64,000 nucleotides of DNA from Winogradskyella ursingii (GCF_013403975.1 NZ_JABFDH010000002.1:124001-188000), one strand, 5' to 3'; numbered from the stretch's first letter, positions 25,769 through 35,283 are shown. A program made the numbers and translations. Notes: generated by a model not told the origin, from the sequence alone.

Positions 25769-27046
25769 CTATTTCTTATAAATTTCGCCATTTTTCATCA
25801 CAAAACTAACGTTCTGCATTGTTGAGATATCGTTAGTCGGGTCATTATCAACTGCAATAATGTCTGCAAAAAAGCCTTCCTTTACTTGCCCAAGTTCATT
25901 TTCCATTTTAAGGATCATGGCGTTGGTTACTGTAGCACTTTGCAAGGCTTCCATGGCTGGCATTCCTGCTTCAACCATATACCCAAATTCTTTTCCGTTA
26001 TCTCCATGATAGAATACTGCAGCATCGGTTCCAAAGGCAATACCTACTCCAGCTTTATAAGCTCTCCCAAACATATCTTGAATTTTCGGTCCAATATCTA
26101 ATGCCTTAGGCACAATAATTTCTGGATAATAACCGTCTATTTTGGCCTTTTCTGAAACAAATTTTCCGGCTGTAATCGTAGGAACCAAATACACATCGTG
26201 CTTTTTCATCATTTCCATAGTTTCAGCACTCATTAATGTGCCGTGCTCAATGGTTTTTACACCACCTAATATAGCACGTTGCATACCTTCATCTCCATGA
26301 GCGTGAGCTGCAACATGGAAACCGTAATCTTTGGCGGTTTCACATATGGCTTTAATTTCTTCTATGGTAAATTGTGGGTTTTGTCCGCTCTTAGCGACAC
26401 TCAATACACCTCCCGTTGCAGTTATTTTAATTAGATCTGCTCCATTTTTATAACGTTGCCTCACCGCTTTCTTGGCATCCTCTACTCCATTTACCACACC
26501 TTCTTTTGGACCAGGATCACCCATAAGTTTGAGTTTGGCTCCGTTGGTCGGGTCTGCATGGCCACCAGTGGTTGCCAATGATTTTTCAGCTGTAAAAATT
26601 CTAGGGCCTTTAACTTTATTGGCATTTATGGCATTTCTCAGTGCCACGTTTACGCCAGATCCACCCAAATCCCTAACGGTTGTAAAACCGTTCATTAATG
26701 TGACCTCAGCATACTTTATAGAGTTAAAAGCCACATCGGCATCATTCAATGTGTAATCTTCCAAATATGATTTTGGATTGGTTTCACCTTCAATATGCAC
26801 GTGCATATCTATAAGACCAGGCATCACAGTTTTTGACTTTAAGTCGACTACTGTGTCTTTGGAACTATTTGAATTAACGTATCCATTTTCTACTGATGTT
26901 ATTTTATTCCCTGAGACGATAACTGTCATCTCTGTCTGTACTTTACCAGATTTGGTGTCAATTAGCTTACCGCAGTGCAGATAGGTATTTTGCGCAGTAA
27001 TGGATATAGAGATAAATAATGCGAAAACAATGAGTAAGTTTTTCAT
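25769..27046 (-). CDS. exported amidohydrolase (imidazolonepropionase-like)
   Basis: A 425-residue metal-dependent amidohydrolase with a signal peptide (residues 1-18, ending ISITAQ), so it acts in the periplasm or on the outer membrane. The metal site is complete: HVH in PGLIDMHVHIEG (about residues 76-87), the bridging Lys in LIKITATGG (about 205), His in HAHGDEGM (about 247), His in IEHGTLM (about 269) and Asp in FGTDAAVFYHG (about 343). Family members hydrolyse C-N bonds of dipeptides or cyclic amides; exported versions in Bacteroidota are often Xaa-Pro/Xaa-Arg dipeptidase-like. The exact substrate cannot be read from the sequence. It starts 1 bp after the stop of the upstream DegT aminotransferase gene, so the two are co-transcribed. 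Confidence 0.88.
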   Translation of the reverse strand: MKNLLIVFALFISISITAQNTYLHCGKLIDTKSGKVQTEMTVIVSGNKITSVENGYVNSNSSKDTVVDLKSKTVMPGLIDMHVHIEGETNPKSYLEDYTLNDADVAFNSIKYAEVTLMNGFTTVRDLGGSGVNVALRNAINANKVKGPRIFTAEKSLATTGGHADPTNGAKLKLMGDPGPKEGVVNGVEDAKKAVRQRYKNGADLIKITATGGVLSVAKSGQNPQFTIEEIKAICETAKDYGFHVAAHAHGDEGMQRAILGGVKTIEHGTLMSAETMEMMKKHDVYLVPTITAGKFVSEKAKIDGYYPEIIVPKALDIGPKIQDMFGRAYKAGVGIAFGTDAAVFYHGDNGKEFGYMVEAGMPAMEALQSATVTNAMILKMENELGQVKEGFFADIIAVDNDPTNDISTMQNVSFVMKNGEIYKK

Positions 27047-27047
27047 C

Positions 27048-28217
27048 TTATGAGTTTTTATTTATAAAATTTAATACAGTTGTGGTGATAAAATCGATTT
27101 GCTCATCGTCAAGTTCAGTGTGCATTGGTAAAGAAATCACAGATTTAACCAATTCATTCGTCACTTCAAAATCGGCTTCGTTGTAGCGTTCATCCGTATA
27201 AGCTTTTTGTCGGTGTAACGGAATTGGATAATAGACTCCGCATGGAATTTGATTTTCCTGTAAATGGGCAAACAAAGCATCTCTATCCACATCCTTTAAA
27301 TTTAAAGTGTATTGGTGAAACACATGACAATCACAAGTATCACAAATATTGCCTTTGTTCTCACAATTTTTGGCACCACTTGGTATCGTAATGTTTGGAT
27401 GATTCTTAAAAGCCTCATTATACTTTCTAGCCGCATTTCTTCTAGTATTGTTATATGTATCTAGATGAGGTAATTTAGCGTCTAAAACAGCCGCTTGTAT
27501 AGAGTCTAATCTGGAATTTACACCAACTACATCATGATGGTAACGCTCATACATTCCATGGTTTACAATTCCTCTAATGCTATGTGCAAGATCATCGTTA
27601 TTGGTAAAGATTGCGCCTCCATCTCCGTAACATCCTAAATTTTTGGATGGGAAAAAAGACGTTGAAGCTACATCGCCCAATACGCCTGCTTTTGTTTTGG
27701 ACCCATCACTATGGGTATAGTTGGCGCCTATTGCCTGTGCGTTATCTTCAATAACATACAAACCATGCTCTTTTGCTAATTCTAAAATAGTATCCATTTC
27801 GGCCGGAAGTCCGAATAAGTGTACTGGAACGATAGCCTTAGTTTTTGGTGTAATTGCATTCTTTATTGCATCTATATCAATATTGAAGGTTATAGGATCT
27901 ACATCTACCAATACAGGCGTTAACTGCAACAAAGCAATCACCTCTACTGTTGCGGCAAATGTGAAATCTGCAGTAATAACCTCGTCACCTGGTTTTAAAC
28001 CCAAACCCATCATGGCTATTTGGAGAGCATCGGTTCCATTAGCACACGGAATTACATGCTTTACATCCAAATAATCCTCAAGATTTTTTTGAAATTGGTG
28101 CACCTTGGGACCATTAATAAATGCTGCACTATTCATGACCTCTTCAATGGAAGGGTCTACTACATTTTTTATTTTTGCGTATTGACCTTGGAGGTCAACC
28201 ATTTGAATTTTTTTCAT
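27048..28217 (-). CDS. DegT/DnrJ/EryC1/StrS-family sugar aminotransferase with Cys-rich insertion
   Basis: A 389-residue PLP enzyme. Landmarks are PCANGTDALQIAMMGLGLKPGDEVI (residues 57-81), EDNAQAIGA (about 159), the PLP lysine in TSFFPSKNLGCYGDGG (Lys about 196) and GVYYPIPLHRQKAY (about 339). The family transfers amino groups to keto-sugars used in surface polysaccharides. A feature not usual in the family is a Cys-rich insertion NCENKGNICDTCDCHVFHQYTL (about residues 283-304), able to bind a metal ion. No sugar-biosynthesis genes are adjacent; waaA, for lipopolysaccharide, is divergent from it 120 bp away, which weakly supports a cell-envelope role. Confidence 0.88.
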   Translation of the reverse strand: MKKIQMVDLQGQYAKIKNVVDPSIEEVMNSAAFINGPKVHQFQKNLEDYLDVKHVIPCANGTDALQIAMMGLGLKPGDEVITADFTFAATVEVIALLQLTPVLVDVDPITFNIDIDAIKNAITPKTKAIVPVHLFGLPAEMDTILELAKEHGLYVIEDNAQAIGANYTHSDGSKTKAGVLGDVASTSFFPSKNLGCYGDGGAIFTNNDDLAHSIRGIVNHGMYERYHHDVVGVNSRLDSIQAAVLDAKLPHLDTYNNTRRNAARKYNEAFKNHPNITIPSGAKNCENKGNICDTCDCHVFHQYTLNLKDVDRDALFAHLQENQIPCGVYYPIPLHRQKAYTDERYNEADFEVTNELVKSVISLPMHTELDDEQIDFITTTVLNFINKNS

Positions 28218-28337
28218 TCTGAAGCTTACTTTAAGAATCTGGTTACTGCACTAGGCTCTTAGCGAAAATACGAAATTGTAATCGCTATCCCAATGCATTT
28301 AATTGAAAGAAATGTATTTTAGCATAAATCTTAGTTT

Positions 28338-29573
28338 TTGAATATACTTTATTCCATAGGAATTCAACTAGCAAGCTTATTTATAAAGGCAATTGCGTTA
28401 TTTAATCCCAAACTTAAGCAAGGTGTTTTTGGGAGGAGTCAAACGTTTGAATCGCTCAAAAAAAACATTAAAAATAATGACAAAACATTTTGGTTTCATT
28501 GCGCTTCTCTTGGAGAATATGAGCAAGGGTTACCAGTTTTTGAAGCTTTAAAAACGGAATATCCTAATCACAAAGTTGTCTTGTCTTTTTTTTCACCTTC
28601 AGGTTATGAGGTAAGAAAAAATACGCAGTTAGCAGATGTGGTGGTATACCTACCATTAGATACCAAAGTAAATGCCAAACGATTTCTTGATTTGGTACAT
28701 CCAGATTATATCATTTTTGTGAAGTATGATATTTGGCCAAATATTCTTTTAGAAGTGAAAAAGCGAGATTTGAAAGCTATCTTGATTTCAGCTGTATTTA
28801 GGAAAGACCAGCGTTTTTTTAAATGGTATGGTGGTTTTATGAGGTCTTCCCTATTCGCTTTTGAGCATATTTTTACACAAAATGAAAGTTCTAAATCATT
28901 ATTGGAAAGCATTAATTATAATGCTGTGTCAGTATCTGGCGATACACGTTTTGACCGCGTTTCAAATCAACTAAAAGCAGATAATAGGATTGACTTTATC
29001 GAAGAATTTATAGACGACGAACTTTGTATCGTTTTTGGCAGTACTTGGCCAGAGGATGATGCCTTGTTTTTGGATTTTATCAATTCAAATTCAGATAAGG
29101 ATTATAAATTTATAATAGCTCCACATAATGTAAATTCAAAATACATAAGTGCAATTATAGCGCAGCTCAATTCGAATGTGGTTACATTTTCAGATAAAAC
29201 CGGGAAAGATTTGAGTAAATTTAATGTCTTTATTTTAGATACCATTGGCTATTTGAGCAAAGTATATAGCTATGCAGAGATTGCTTATGTTGGTGGTGCC
29301 GCTGGAAAAACGGGTTTGCACAATGTATTGGAACCTGCTGTTTTTGGCATACCTATTTTAATTGGAAAAAACTATGATAAATTTCCCGAAGCGAAAGCAT
29401 TAATACAATTAAATGGAATAACCAGCATAATTAATTCAGTTGATTTTAATCGTGAGATCACAGAATTGCTGCACAATGCTGAACTTCGCCATAAACAGGG
29501 AAATATCAACAGAAAATATGTTGAAAGCCAAAAGGGTGTCGTAATCCAAATACTTAACTATATACGTATATAG
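28338..29573 (+). CDS. waaA: 3-deoxy-D-manno-octulosonic acid (Kdo) transferase
   Basis: A 411-residue GT30 glycosyltransferase of usual length. It starts at TTG 28338 (NILYSIGIQLASLF), which gives the expected N-terminal membrane anchor; no ATG fits. Landmarks are FWFHCASLGEYEQGLPVFE (about residues 51-69, with the catalytic-base Glu in SLGEYE), SFFSPSGYEV (about 83), FVKYDIWPNIL (about 126), FGSTWPEDD (about 233) and the donor-site VGGAAGKTGLHNVLEPAVFGIPILIGKNYDKF (318-349). It adds Kdo to lipid A at the inner membrane. It stands alone, divergent from the DegT gene. Confidence 0.93.
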   Translation: MNILYSIGIQLASLFIKAIALFNPKLKQGVFGRSQTFESLKKNIKNNDKTFWFHCASLGEYEQGLPVFEALKTEYPNHKVVLSFFSPSGYEVRKNTQLADVVVYLPLDTKVNAKRFLDLVHPDYIIFVKYDIWPNILLEVKKRDLKAILISAVFRKDQRFFKWYGGFMRSSLFAFEHIFTQNESSKSLLESINYNAVSVSGDTRFDRVSNQLKADNRIDFIEEFIDDELCIVFGSTWPEDDALFLDFINSNSDKDYKFIIAPHNVNSKYISAIIAQLNSNVVTFSDKTGKDLSKFNVFILDTIGYLSKVYSYAEIAYVGGAAGKTGLHNVLEPAVFGIPILIGKNYDKFPEAKALIQLNGITSIINSVDFNREITELLHNAELRHKQGNINRKYVESQKGVVIQILNYIRI

Positions 29574-29667
29574 AACAGCTGAATCTTTTTACTAATGAAA
29601 TTATGTTAAAATTTCTATGTTATTAGTATTTTAGCGACACTATTAATTAACACTAAACTCAATTAAA

Positions 29668-29886
29668 ATGAAAAAAGTTGTATTAAGCATGGCATTAGTT
29701 GCATTGCTGGGATTATCATTTAACTCTTGTAGAGAAACAAAAGATGCTGGAAACGATGTAGAAGAAGCTGCAGAAGGTGCAATGGAAAAAACAGGCAAAG
29801 CTATTGACAATGCGGTTGAAGAAACTAAAGAAGCAGGTAAAGCTGTCGAAGACGCTGTTGACGAGATAGACAACGACGACAACTAA
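29668..29886 (+). CDS. small lipoprotein with acidic amphipathic repeats
   Basis: A 72-residue protein. The signal peptide ends in a lipobox-like LSFNSC (Cys21), so the mature protein would be lipid-anchored. The rest consists of degenerate 11-residue-type repeats rich in Glu, Ala and Lys (DVEEAAEGAMEKTGKAIDNAVEETKEAGKAVEDAVDEI at 30-67), predicted to be amphipathic helix like LEA or YtxH-type stress proteins. Short lipoproteins of this kind are common in Flavobacteriia and have no known function. It has its own short transcript ending in the hairpin at 29911-29938. Confidence 0.75.
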   Translation: MKKVVLSMALVALLGLSFNSCRETKDAGNDVEEAAEGAMEKTGKAIDNAVEETKEAGKAVEDAVDEIDNDDN

Positions 29887-29910
29887 ATATAAGTTATTAA
29901 ATAAAATAAA

Positions 29911-29938
29911 AAGGTCTGATACATATCAGACCTTTTTT
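29911..29938. terminator. bidirectional terminator between the small lipoprotein and the laminarin locus
   Basis: AAGGTCTGAT / ATCAGACCTT arms (29911-29933) have A and T runs on either side. It ends the plus-strand lipoprotein transcript and the minus-strand polysaccharide locus, whose last stop codon is at 29959. Confidence 0.85.
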
Positions 29939-29958
29939 GATTTTAAAAATCAATGAAA

Positions 29959-31299
29959 TTATTCCTTAACTAATTTAATGGTTTTTGTACCGTTAATAGA
30001 TGAAATCTTAGCTAAGTATATTCCATTAGTTAGACCAGATGCATCAATATTTGCTTCTGATGCCTTAGGCTCTAACCTTATAACCTCCTTACCTAGTAAA
30101 TCGAATACAACTACAGAGGTTATTGTTTGATCATTGCCTCTCACATTCCAAACATTATTTGTTGGGTTTGGAGAAACGGTGAAATCAATTAATTCGAATT
30201 CATTGGTGCTCAAGACTGTATTATTATGGAAATAAACATTATCAATATATGTTGGCCCAAATTCTGGACCTGCCATTACCAGTTGCATTTGTCCAACATT
30301 ATTTCTCACATTTACACCTCCATTAAAAGTAGAGATTGGTATATCTAACGAAAGCCAAGAACCTGTAACTGTTGGTGTAACATTATGAAGTGTATTACCT
30401 GTAAAATTAGAATTATTATCAAAACCTTGAATTATAGTCTGAAAAATAGCTCCAGGATCTGGAACATCTCCTTCAAAAAAATAATCCATATGGTAGTGTG
30501 TGAATCCACTTAAATCTACACCATTAGGAATCCCAAACTCCCATTGAACATTAGCACCTGGAGCACCGGACAATTGAAGAAAATTATCACCGCCAACCAT
30601 ATAATCATCTATACTTCCTCCTCCAAAAGCACCAATCGAAGAACTTTCTGCGGTATATGCATCACTGTAAACGGCAAACACTTCAGCAGGATCTCTGGCT
30701 GGTGGCAATGGTGCAGCCGTAGTAGGCGGATTTGGACATGCGTCGCAATTTGGTCCGCCGCAATCGATTTCTGTTTCACCGTTATTCAAAATACCATCAT
30801 TACATAAGTCCACAGTTTCTTGAACTGAAACGTTATCGATAAAAACAAATCCAGTTTCTGCTCCCATATCGAATATGACTCTATCTGGTACTGCATCACC
30901 GTAGTCAACCGTTACAGAGTATGTATATGTTTGAGATGTTTCAATTAAAATAGGGTTAGGATTTACTAAATTCGCACTGAAGGGATCAGCAGTTTGACCA
31001 AGTCCTACTACCATACCTCTTGTACCTGTTGCTGTATCGGTATATGCGTTAAATGTAATCTCATAAGTTTTGCCACTTTCTAAGACTATTTCTTGACTCA
31101 AATTAACAGAGAAAGGTGTACCTGCAGCTGTAATATTTGCTTCATTCACAAAGTTGCCGCTACCATCATCGACAGCATTAGCAGCATTGCCATACCATGG
31201 TGTAGCAACACCGGTTTCAAAATCGCCATTGGTTACTAGCTCTTGCGCGTAGCAGAAGGAACCAATTAAGATAAACGTTAATAAAGTAATTTTTTTCAT
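29959..31299 (-). CDS. T9SS-exported carbohydrate-binding protein
   Basis: A 446-residue exported protein. After the signal peptide (1-18) comes a CBM4/9/16/22-like module (19-145: NGDFETG, FSVNLSQEIVLESGKTYEITFNAYTD, DMGAETGFVFIDNVSVQE). A Cys-rich linker (CNDGILNNGETEIDCGGPNCDAC, 165-187) follows, then a second beta-sandwich (205-355), and residues 375-446 are a type A type IX secretion sorting domain (FTVSPNPTNNVW ... KTIKLVKE). The first module is the same type as the tandem repeats in the glycan-binding lipoprotein at 45198-47156, so it probably binds laminarin outside the cell. No catalytic motif is seen. It is the last gene of the locus, with its own upstream region. Confidence 0.8.
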   Translation of the reverse strand: MKKITLLTFILIGSFCYAQELVTNGDFETGVATPWYGNAANAVDDGSGNFVNEANITAAGTPFSVNLSQEIVLESGKTYEITFNAYTDTATGTRGMVVGLGQTADPFSANLVNPNPILIETSQTYTYSVTVDYGDAVPDRVIFDMGAETGFVFIDNVSVQETVDLCNDGILNNGETEIDCGGPNCDACPNPPTTAAPLPPARDPAEVFAVYSDAYTAESSSIGAFGGGSIDDYMVGGDNFLQLSGAPGANVQWEFGIPNGVDLSGFTHYHMDYFFEGDVPDPGAIFQTIIQGFDNNSNFTGNTLHNVTPTVTGSWLSLDIPISTFNGGVNVRNNVGQMQLVMAGPEFGPTYIDNVYFHNNTVLSTNEFELIDFTVSPNPTNNVWNVRGNDQTITSVVVFDLLGKEVIRLEPKASEANIDASGLTNGIYLAKISSINGTKTIKLVKE

Positions 31300-31432
31300 A
31301 ATTGAAGTATTAATTGTTAAACATAAAGTTTATCAAAATCATTATTACTTCAATTTTAAACCTGTGCTTTAATCAGATAAGTTAATAAAGGTAAGTTTGA
31401 TTAAGATTGTAAAAAATAACCCAAGTAAATTA

Positions 31433-31467
31433 TAAATTAAAAAGTTAAGTGCTAACTTTTTAATTTA
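31433..31467. repeat. perfect 15-bp inverted repeat in the 455-bp gap between the two T9SS genes
   Basis: Arms of 15 bp (31433-31447 and 31453-31467) with loop AGTGC form a very AT-rich hairpin about 135 bp upstream of the gene at 29959-31299. The rest of the gap 31300-31754 shows only AT-rich sequence and the terminator at 31694-31725. The repeat may be a backup terminator or a regulatory hairpin. Confidence 0.5.
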
Positions 31468-31693
31468 ATTTTATCTAAGATCAATAACCACATTTACATT
31501 TTTAAATATAACTCATTTCTAGTCCACAACTCCAGTATAATAACCTATGTATGGTTTTTGTATGGTTATAACTGATATCCTTTAAAGTTTTCCTAGAATG
31601 ACCTCTTACGCTTTATAACTTTAAGTGTTCTCACCTCGGAAAAGAGACATATTTTACCTAAAGGTGATTGCTTATTTTAGATCAAATGTTTTG

Positions 31694-31725
31694 AAATAAA
31701 AAAAGAGCGTACCGTGTACGCCCTT
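31694..31725 (-). terminator. terminator of the 31755-32639 gene
   Basis: A GTAC-centred hairpin (GAGCGTAC-CGT-GTACGCcC, one mismatch) is followed in minus-strand direction by a T-run of at least seven (plus-strand A-run 31697-31704), 30 bp after the stop codon. Confidence 0.75.
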
Positions 31726-31754
31726 CTTTTGAATATTAATCTAATTACTGGGGA

Positions 31755-32639
31755 TTATTCCTTAACTAATTTTATTGTTTTTGTTCCGTTATTAGAGGCA
31801 ATCTTAGCTAAATAAATGCCATCAGCAAAACCTGAAGCATCAATATTAGCTTCAGTTGCATTAGGCTCTATTCTAATCACTTCCTTACCTAATAAATCAA
31901 ATACAGCTACAGATGTAATGTTTTGGTTGTTAGTCCTAACATTCCAAACATTGTTTGTTGGGTTCGGTGAAACGGTAAAATCTTCTAGATCAAAACTGTT
32001 TGTACTTAACACCAATTGATCAATATCTATCGTACCCAAAGCTGGTTCTTGAGCTGGATCTGCAATTACACCAAATACTGAGTAACCATATTGAATTATA
32101 AATCCAGATTGTAATTCAGCTGCAGAAGCGCTGACCGTGAAGTCGCCAGATGCGGGCAAAACAACAGTATTGTTTGTTACTGTGGCAAAACCGTTATTTG
32201 GATCTAAAGTCTTGATAAAGGCAATAGCTGAGTAGCCAGCGTCTAAGGTATTAGCTGTTACGGTCCCACTAAAATTTAAATCAGAGCCAGCTAGTGAATT
32301 ATCCTCAGCAAATGCGTTTAATTCTACATCTTTATTTGGAACCATTGGAGATGAAAACCAATCAGGATTCCACATTGAACAGAAGGACTCACCACAAGGT
32401 GTAGCATCGTTGTTATCCCAAATTTGAAAATTAGGTGCTAAACTAATTGAAGTACTCGTTGGGAATGTTGCCTTTAATGTAGGCAAATCATTGTAATCAA
32501 AACCAAAGGCAAAAGTGCCGTCCGATATATTAAATGCATTGATATAGCCTCTAGTAATGTTAGATTCGTCAACAGAAACGTTGTTCTGGGAGTATCCCAA
32601 AAAGGTTATGCATAATAAAATAAAAGTAATTTTTTTCAT
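31755..32639 (-). CDS. T9SS-exported protein of unknown function
   Basis: A 294-residue protein with a signal peptide (1-17, ending LGYSQ) and a type A T9SS sorting domain (about 220-294, FTVSPNPTNNVWNVR ... KTIKLVKE). The middle (20-215) is a beta-rich region with FSMWNPDW-like and CGESFCSMWNPDWF (82-95) segments, acidic and free of known catalytic motifs; I do not recognise it. Its sorting domain is more than 80% identical by eye to that of the next protein, so the two share a recent copy of this module. Its place in the laminarin locus suggests a surface role in glucan binding, but this is inferred from position only. Confidence 0.65.
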   Translation of the reverse strand: MKKITFILLCITFLGYSQNNVSVDESNITRGYINAFNISDGTFAFGFDYNDLPTLKATFPTSTSISLAPNFQIWDNNDATPCGESFCSMWNPDWFSSPMVPNKDVELNAFAEDNSLAGSDLNFSGTVTANTLDAGYSAIAFIKTLDPNNGFATVTNNTVVLPASGDFTVSASAAELQSGFIIQYGYSVFGVIADPAQEPALGTIDIDQLVLSTNSFDLEDFTVSPNPTNNVWNVRTNNQNITSVAVFDLLGKEVIRIEPNATEANIDASGFADGIYLAKIASNNGTKTIKLVKE

Positions 32640-32904
32640 AGTTAAATATTTAAATGATTAATTAAAATTCAATTTTGATCTATTCAAAATCGTAATATTA
32701 TAAAGATAAAGAATGAAAATTACATTATTCGTAATAATACCTTAACAAACCTTATACATCATCAAAATATTATTTACTCGTTTAAAGACTCAATAAACAT
32801 GGGCAGTTAAATCAATTCTTTAAAGTTCGTGACAATGTATAAATGAATAATGTTGTGGTAATGTTGTGTTTCCATGCGCTTATTAATATGATCAATTTTA
32901 TAAT

Positions 32905-33813
32905 TTAAAATTTTAATCGCTCATATTTATCCCATAAACCCCAACATGCCCCTACATCTCCTTCTTCACCAGTTTTCCAAGATTCGTCAAAGGACGAAAA
33001 ATAAAACATATCAATGTTGTGTTTTTTCGACCAACGTTGTGCGTTTATAAAATATTTTATTGCATTTTCTTCTGAAGATTCCGCACCTTTTATATTTCCT
33101 CCTTTATTGGGCCAACCTGTTTCTGTAATTATCACTTTTTTTCCTTTACCAGCATCAGAAGCTTGCCCGAACATTTGCTGCATATGTGCAAACGCCCCAT
33201 CAATATGGCACCCTTCCCAATATGGATAGCAGTTGCTTAAAATCACATCACTATATTCGACCAATTCTGGATGTTTGGAAAATTCGTAATAAGCATCAAC
33301 ATAACCTATTGGTATATTTGGCAATGCTTCTTTCACACGTTTCATATATTCGAGCAATTGATCTAAGGTTAGTTCTTCACGATACAAAACCTCATTACCA
33401 ACTGCTGCAATATCAACTGTTCCTTTTTTTCCTAATCTAATAAGACCTTCTATTTCTTCTTCATTTTTCTCAAGGTCATCACTTAGCCAAGCACCAACTA
33501 AAGTGTTTAAGCCATGCATATGGGCTAATTTTGGTATATGCTCATTTCCTTCTATACACGAAAAAGAACGGATCCATTTTGTATAGGGTTTTAAAATCTC
33601 AATCCTACGCTCTACTTGTTCTGCAGTAATAGTATCTCCTGGCTTTTGTCCATCTTCATACATACTAAAACAAATGCCATGTATGCCTTTGTTTAGAGTT
33701 GCACGCCATATTTTTTTTAAGTCTTTTTTAGAATAGTCACTAAAATCTTCGCCCGAGTGTTCGGTGAAATTAACACCTCCGTAAGTTCTATAATCTTCGT
33801 CTCTATATGACAT
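32905..33813 (-). CDS. GH17 beta-1,3-glucanase without signal peptide
   Basis: A 302-residue glycoside hydrolase family 17 TIM barrel. The acid/base is Glu141 in AAVGNEVLY and the nucleophile Glu231 in IITETGWPNKGG; FYFSSFDESWK (about 268-278) closes the barrel. GH17 enzymes cut beta-1,3-glucan. No signal peptide or lipobox is present, so the enzyme probably stays in the cytoplasm and trims imported laminari-oligosaccharides beside the GH149-type phosphorylase. It follows the MFS transporter gene by 30 bp, which supports a link to import. The lipoprotein GH17 of the same locus (37852-39138) is a distinct, longer enzyme. Confidence 0.9.
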   Translation of the reverse strand: MSYRDEDYRTYGGVNFTEHSGEDFSDYSKKDLKKIWRATLNKGIHGICFSMYEDGQKPGDTITAEQVERRIEILKPYTKWIRSFSCIEGNEHIPKLAHMHGLNTLVGAWLSDDLEKNEEEIEGLIRLGKKGTVDIAAVGNEVLYREELTLDQLLEYMKRVKEALPNIPIGYVDAYYEFSKHPELVEYSDVILSNCYPYWEGCHIDGAFAHMQQMFGQASDAGKGKKVIITETGWPNKGGNIKGAESSEENAIKYFINAQRWSKKHNIDMFYFSSFDESWKTGEEGDVGACWGLWDKYERLKF

Positions 33814-33843
33814 TTTATTTCTTTTTAATCAACCTTTAAATAT

Positions 33844-35283
33844 TTAATCTATGGTTATAGCTTTGCGGAGATTCTTAGCTGCCTTTCTTTTCTGAAGTTC
33901 GGCAGTAATTTCCTCTGAGCGTTTTTCAGTGACATCGTAATTTCGCATAACTAATATTGCAATGAGTGTTCCCAATATTGGCAATCCGGAAAAGAATAAT
34001 CGCAAGCCGGTAATTGTTTCTTCTGATTGGGATGGAGCATCTGCATTAAAACCAATATACGATAGGATTAAACCACTTAACAAGCCTGCAATTGCAAACC
34101 CAAATTTTACCATCCACCAATAGATAGCTCCAAAAATTCCCTCTCGTCGCAATCCCGTATTAAGTTCGTCTAGGTCAATTACATCAGCGGTCATTGACAT
34201 CATAAGCGTAAACAAACTTCCAATTCCAAACGCAAAGAATGGCAATGCTACGATAAACATATACGGTTTACCAGGTATAAAAAGAAACCAAAGTAAAATA
34301 TATCCAAGAATTGAAATACTTTGAGAAGCAATAAAGGCATTTTTCTTACCCATTATTTTAGACATCCTTGTAACAATTGGAATGACTAAAAATGTGGTTG
34401 CCAATGCTCCCAAACTTCCGAAAAGTGTAGGCCAAATACCAGCAGCTCCAGCATCTCCATCAAACAAATAATAGACCACAATAAAAAAAGTAAAAGCAGC
34501 GACGGTATTAAAAGCATTAAAAACCAAAAATGTAGCAATACATAATTTTCTAAACGGTTTGTTTTTGAAGGCCTCCTTAAAACCATCTACAATCTTCTTA
34601 AAACTGCTTCCTATATTCTTTAATGTTAAGTTCGCATAATCCTTATTAACGGTAGATTCGCTTTTGATAAAAATTGCTGGAACCATTGCACAAACCATAC
34701 AAGCAATTCCTACCCAAACGGCAATAGTTCTTGTTGCAATATCTGCAGATTCGAACCATCCTTGGTCATACATTATGACCCAAAACCAAGGTGCTATGAC
34801 CCAAGCCCACTGTCCAATCCATTGAGCAACTGCCATAATATTAGTTCTTTCATGGAAATCGTCACTCATTTCGTATCCCATAGCCACGTAAGGCACACTA
34901 AAAATTGTCAGTCCTAAATAGAACACAAAAGACCATAATAAGAAATAAACAAAATTGTAATCTATGCCATTTTCCCTGTGTAGTTGCCAAAGAATCGAAA
35001 ATGAAATCCCCATTATCAATGCTCCTATAAAAACATATTGACGACGTCTTCCCCATTTCGATTTTGTATTATCTGAAATAAATCCCATAATTGGGTCTGT
35101 AACAGAATCAAAGATTCGAGGCAGGAAGAAAATCACGCCCCACATCCATCCCGGAAATCCTAAATCCTGTACCAAAACCACCATAAATATTCCCATCGCC
35201 GCAGGAAACATTTGATTGGCAAGCATTCCCAAACCGAAAGCGATTTTTTGACCCATAGGAACTTTATTGGTTGTTGTGGACAT
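33844..35283 (-). CDS. MFS sugar transporter of the GPH family
   Basis: A 479-residue inner-membrane protein with 12 predicted helices. It fits the glycoside-pentoside-hexuronide:cation symporter type: MGQKIAFGLGMLANQMFPAAMG (residues 9-30), the cytoplasmic-loop motif SKWGRRRQYVFIG (about 73-85, after DPIMGFISD) and DVIDLDELNTGLRREGIFGA (about 365-384) between helices 9 and 10. Such symporters carry oligosaccharides with H+ or Na+. It is placed between the GH30 gene (2-bp gap) and the GH17 without signal peptide, so the cargo is probably gluco-oligosaccharides released from laminarin. Direction and cation are not visible in the sequence. Confidence 0.88.
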   Translation of the reverse strand: MSTTTNKVPMGQKIAFGLGMLANQMFPAAMGIFMVVLVQDLGFPGWMWGVIFFLPRIFDSVTDPIMGFISDNTKSKWGRRRQYVFIGALIMGISFSILWQLHRENGIDYNFVYFLLWSFVFYLGLTIFSVPYVAMGYEMSDDFHERTNIMAVAQWIGQWAWVIAPWFWVIMYDQGWFESADIATRTIAVWVGIACMVCAMVPAIFIKSESTVNKDYANLTLKNIGSSFKKIVDGFKEAFKNKPFRKLCIATFLVFNAFNTVAAFTFFIVVYYLFDGDAGAAGIWPTLFGSLGALATTFLVIPIVTRMSKIMGKKNAFIASQSISILGYILLWFLFIPGKPYMFIVALPFFAFGIGSLFTLMMSMTADVIDLDELNTGLRREGIFGAIYWWMVKFGFAIAGLLSGLILSYIGFNADAPSQSEETITGLRLFFSGLPILGTLIAILVMRNYDVTEKRSEEITAELQKRKAAKNLRKAITID

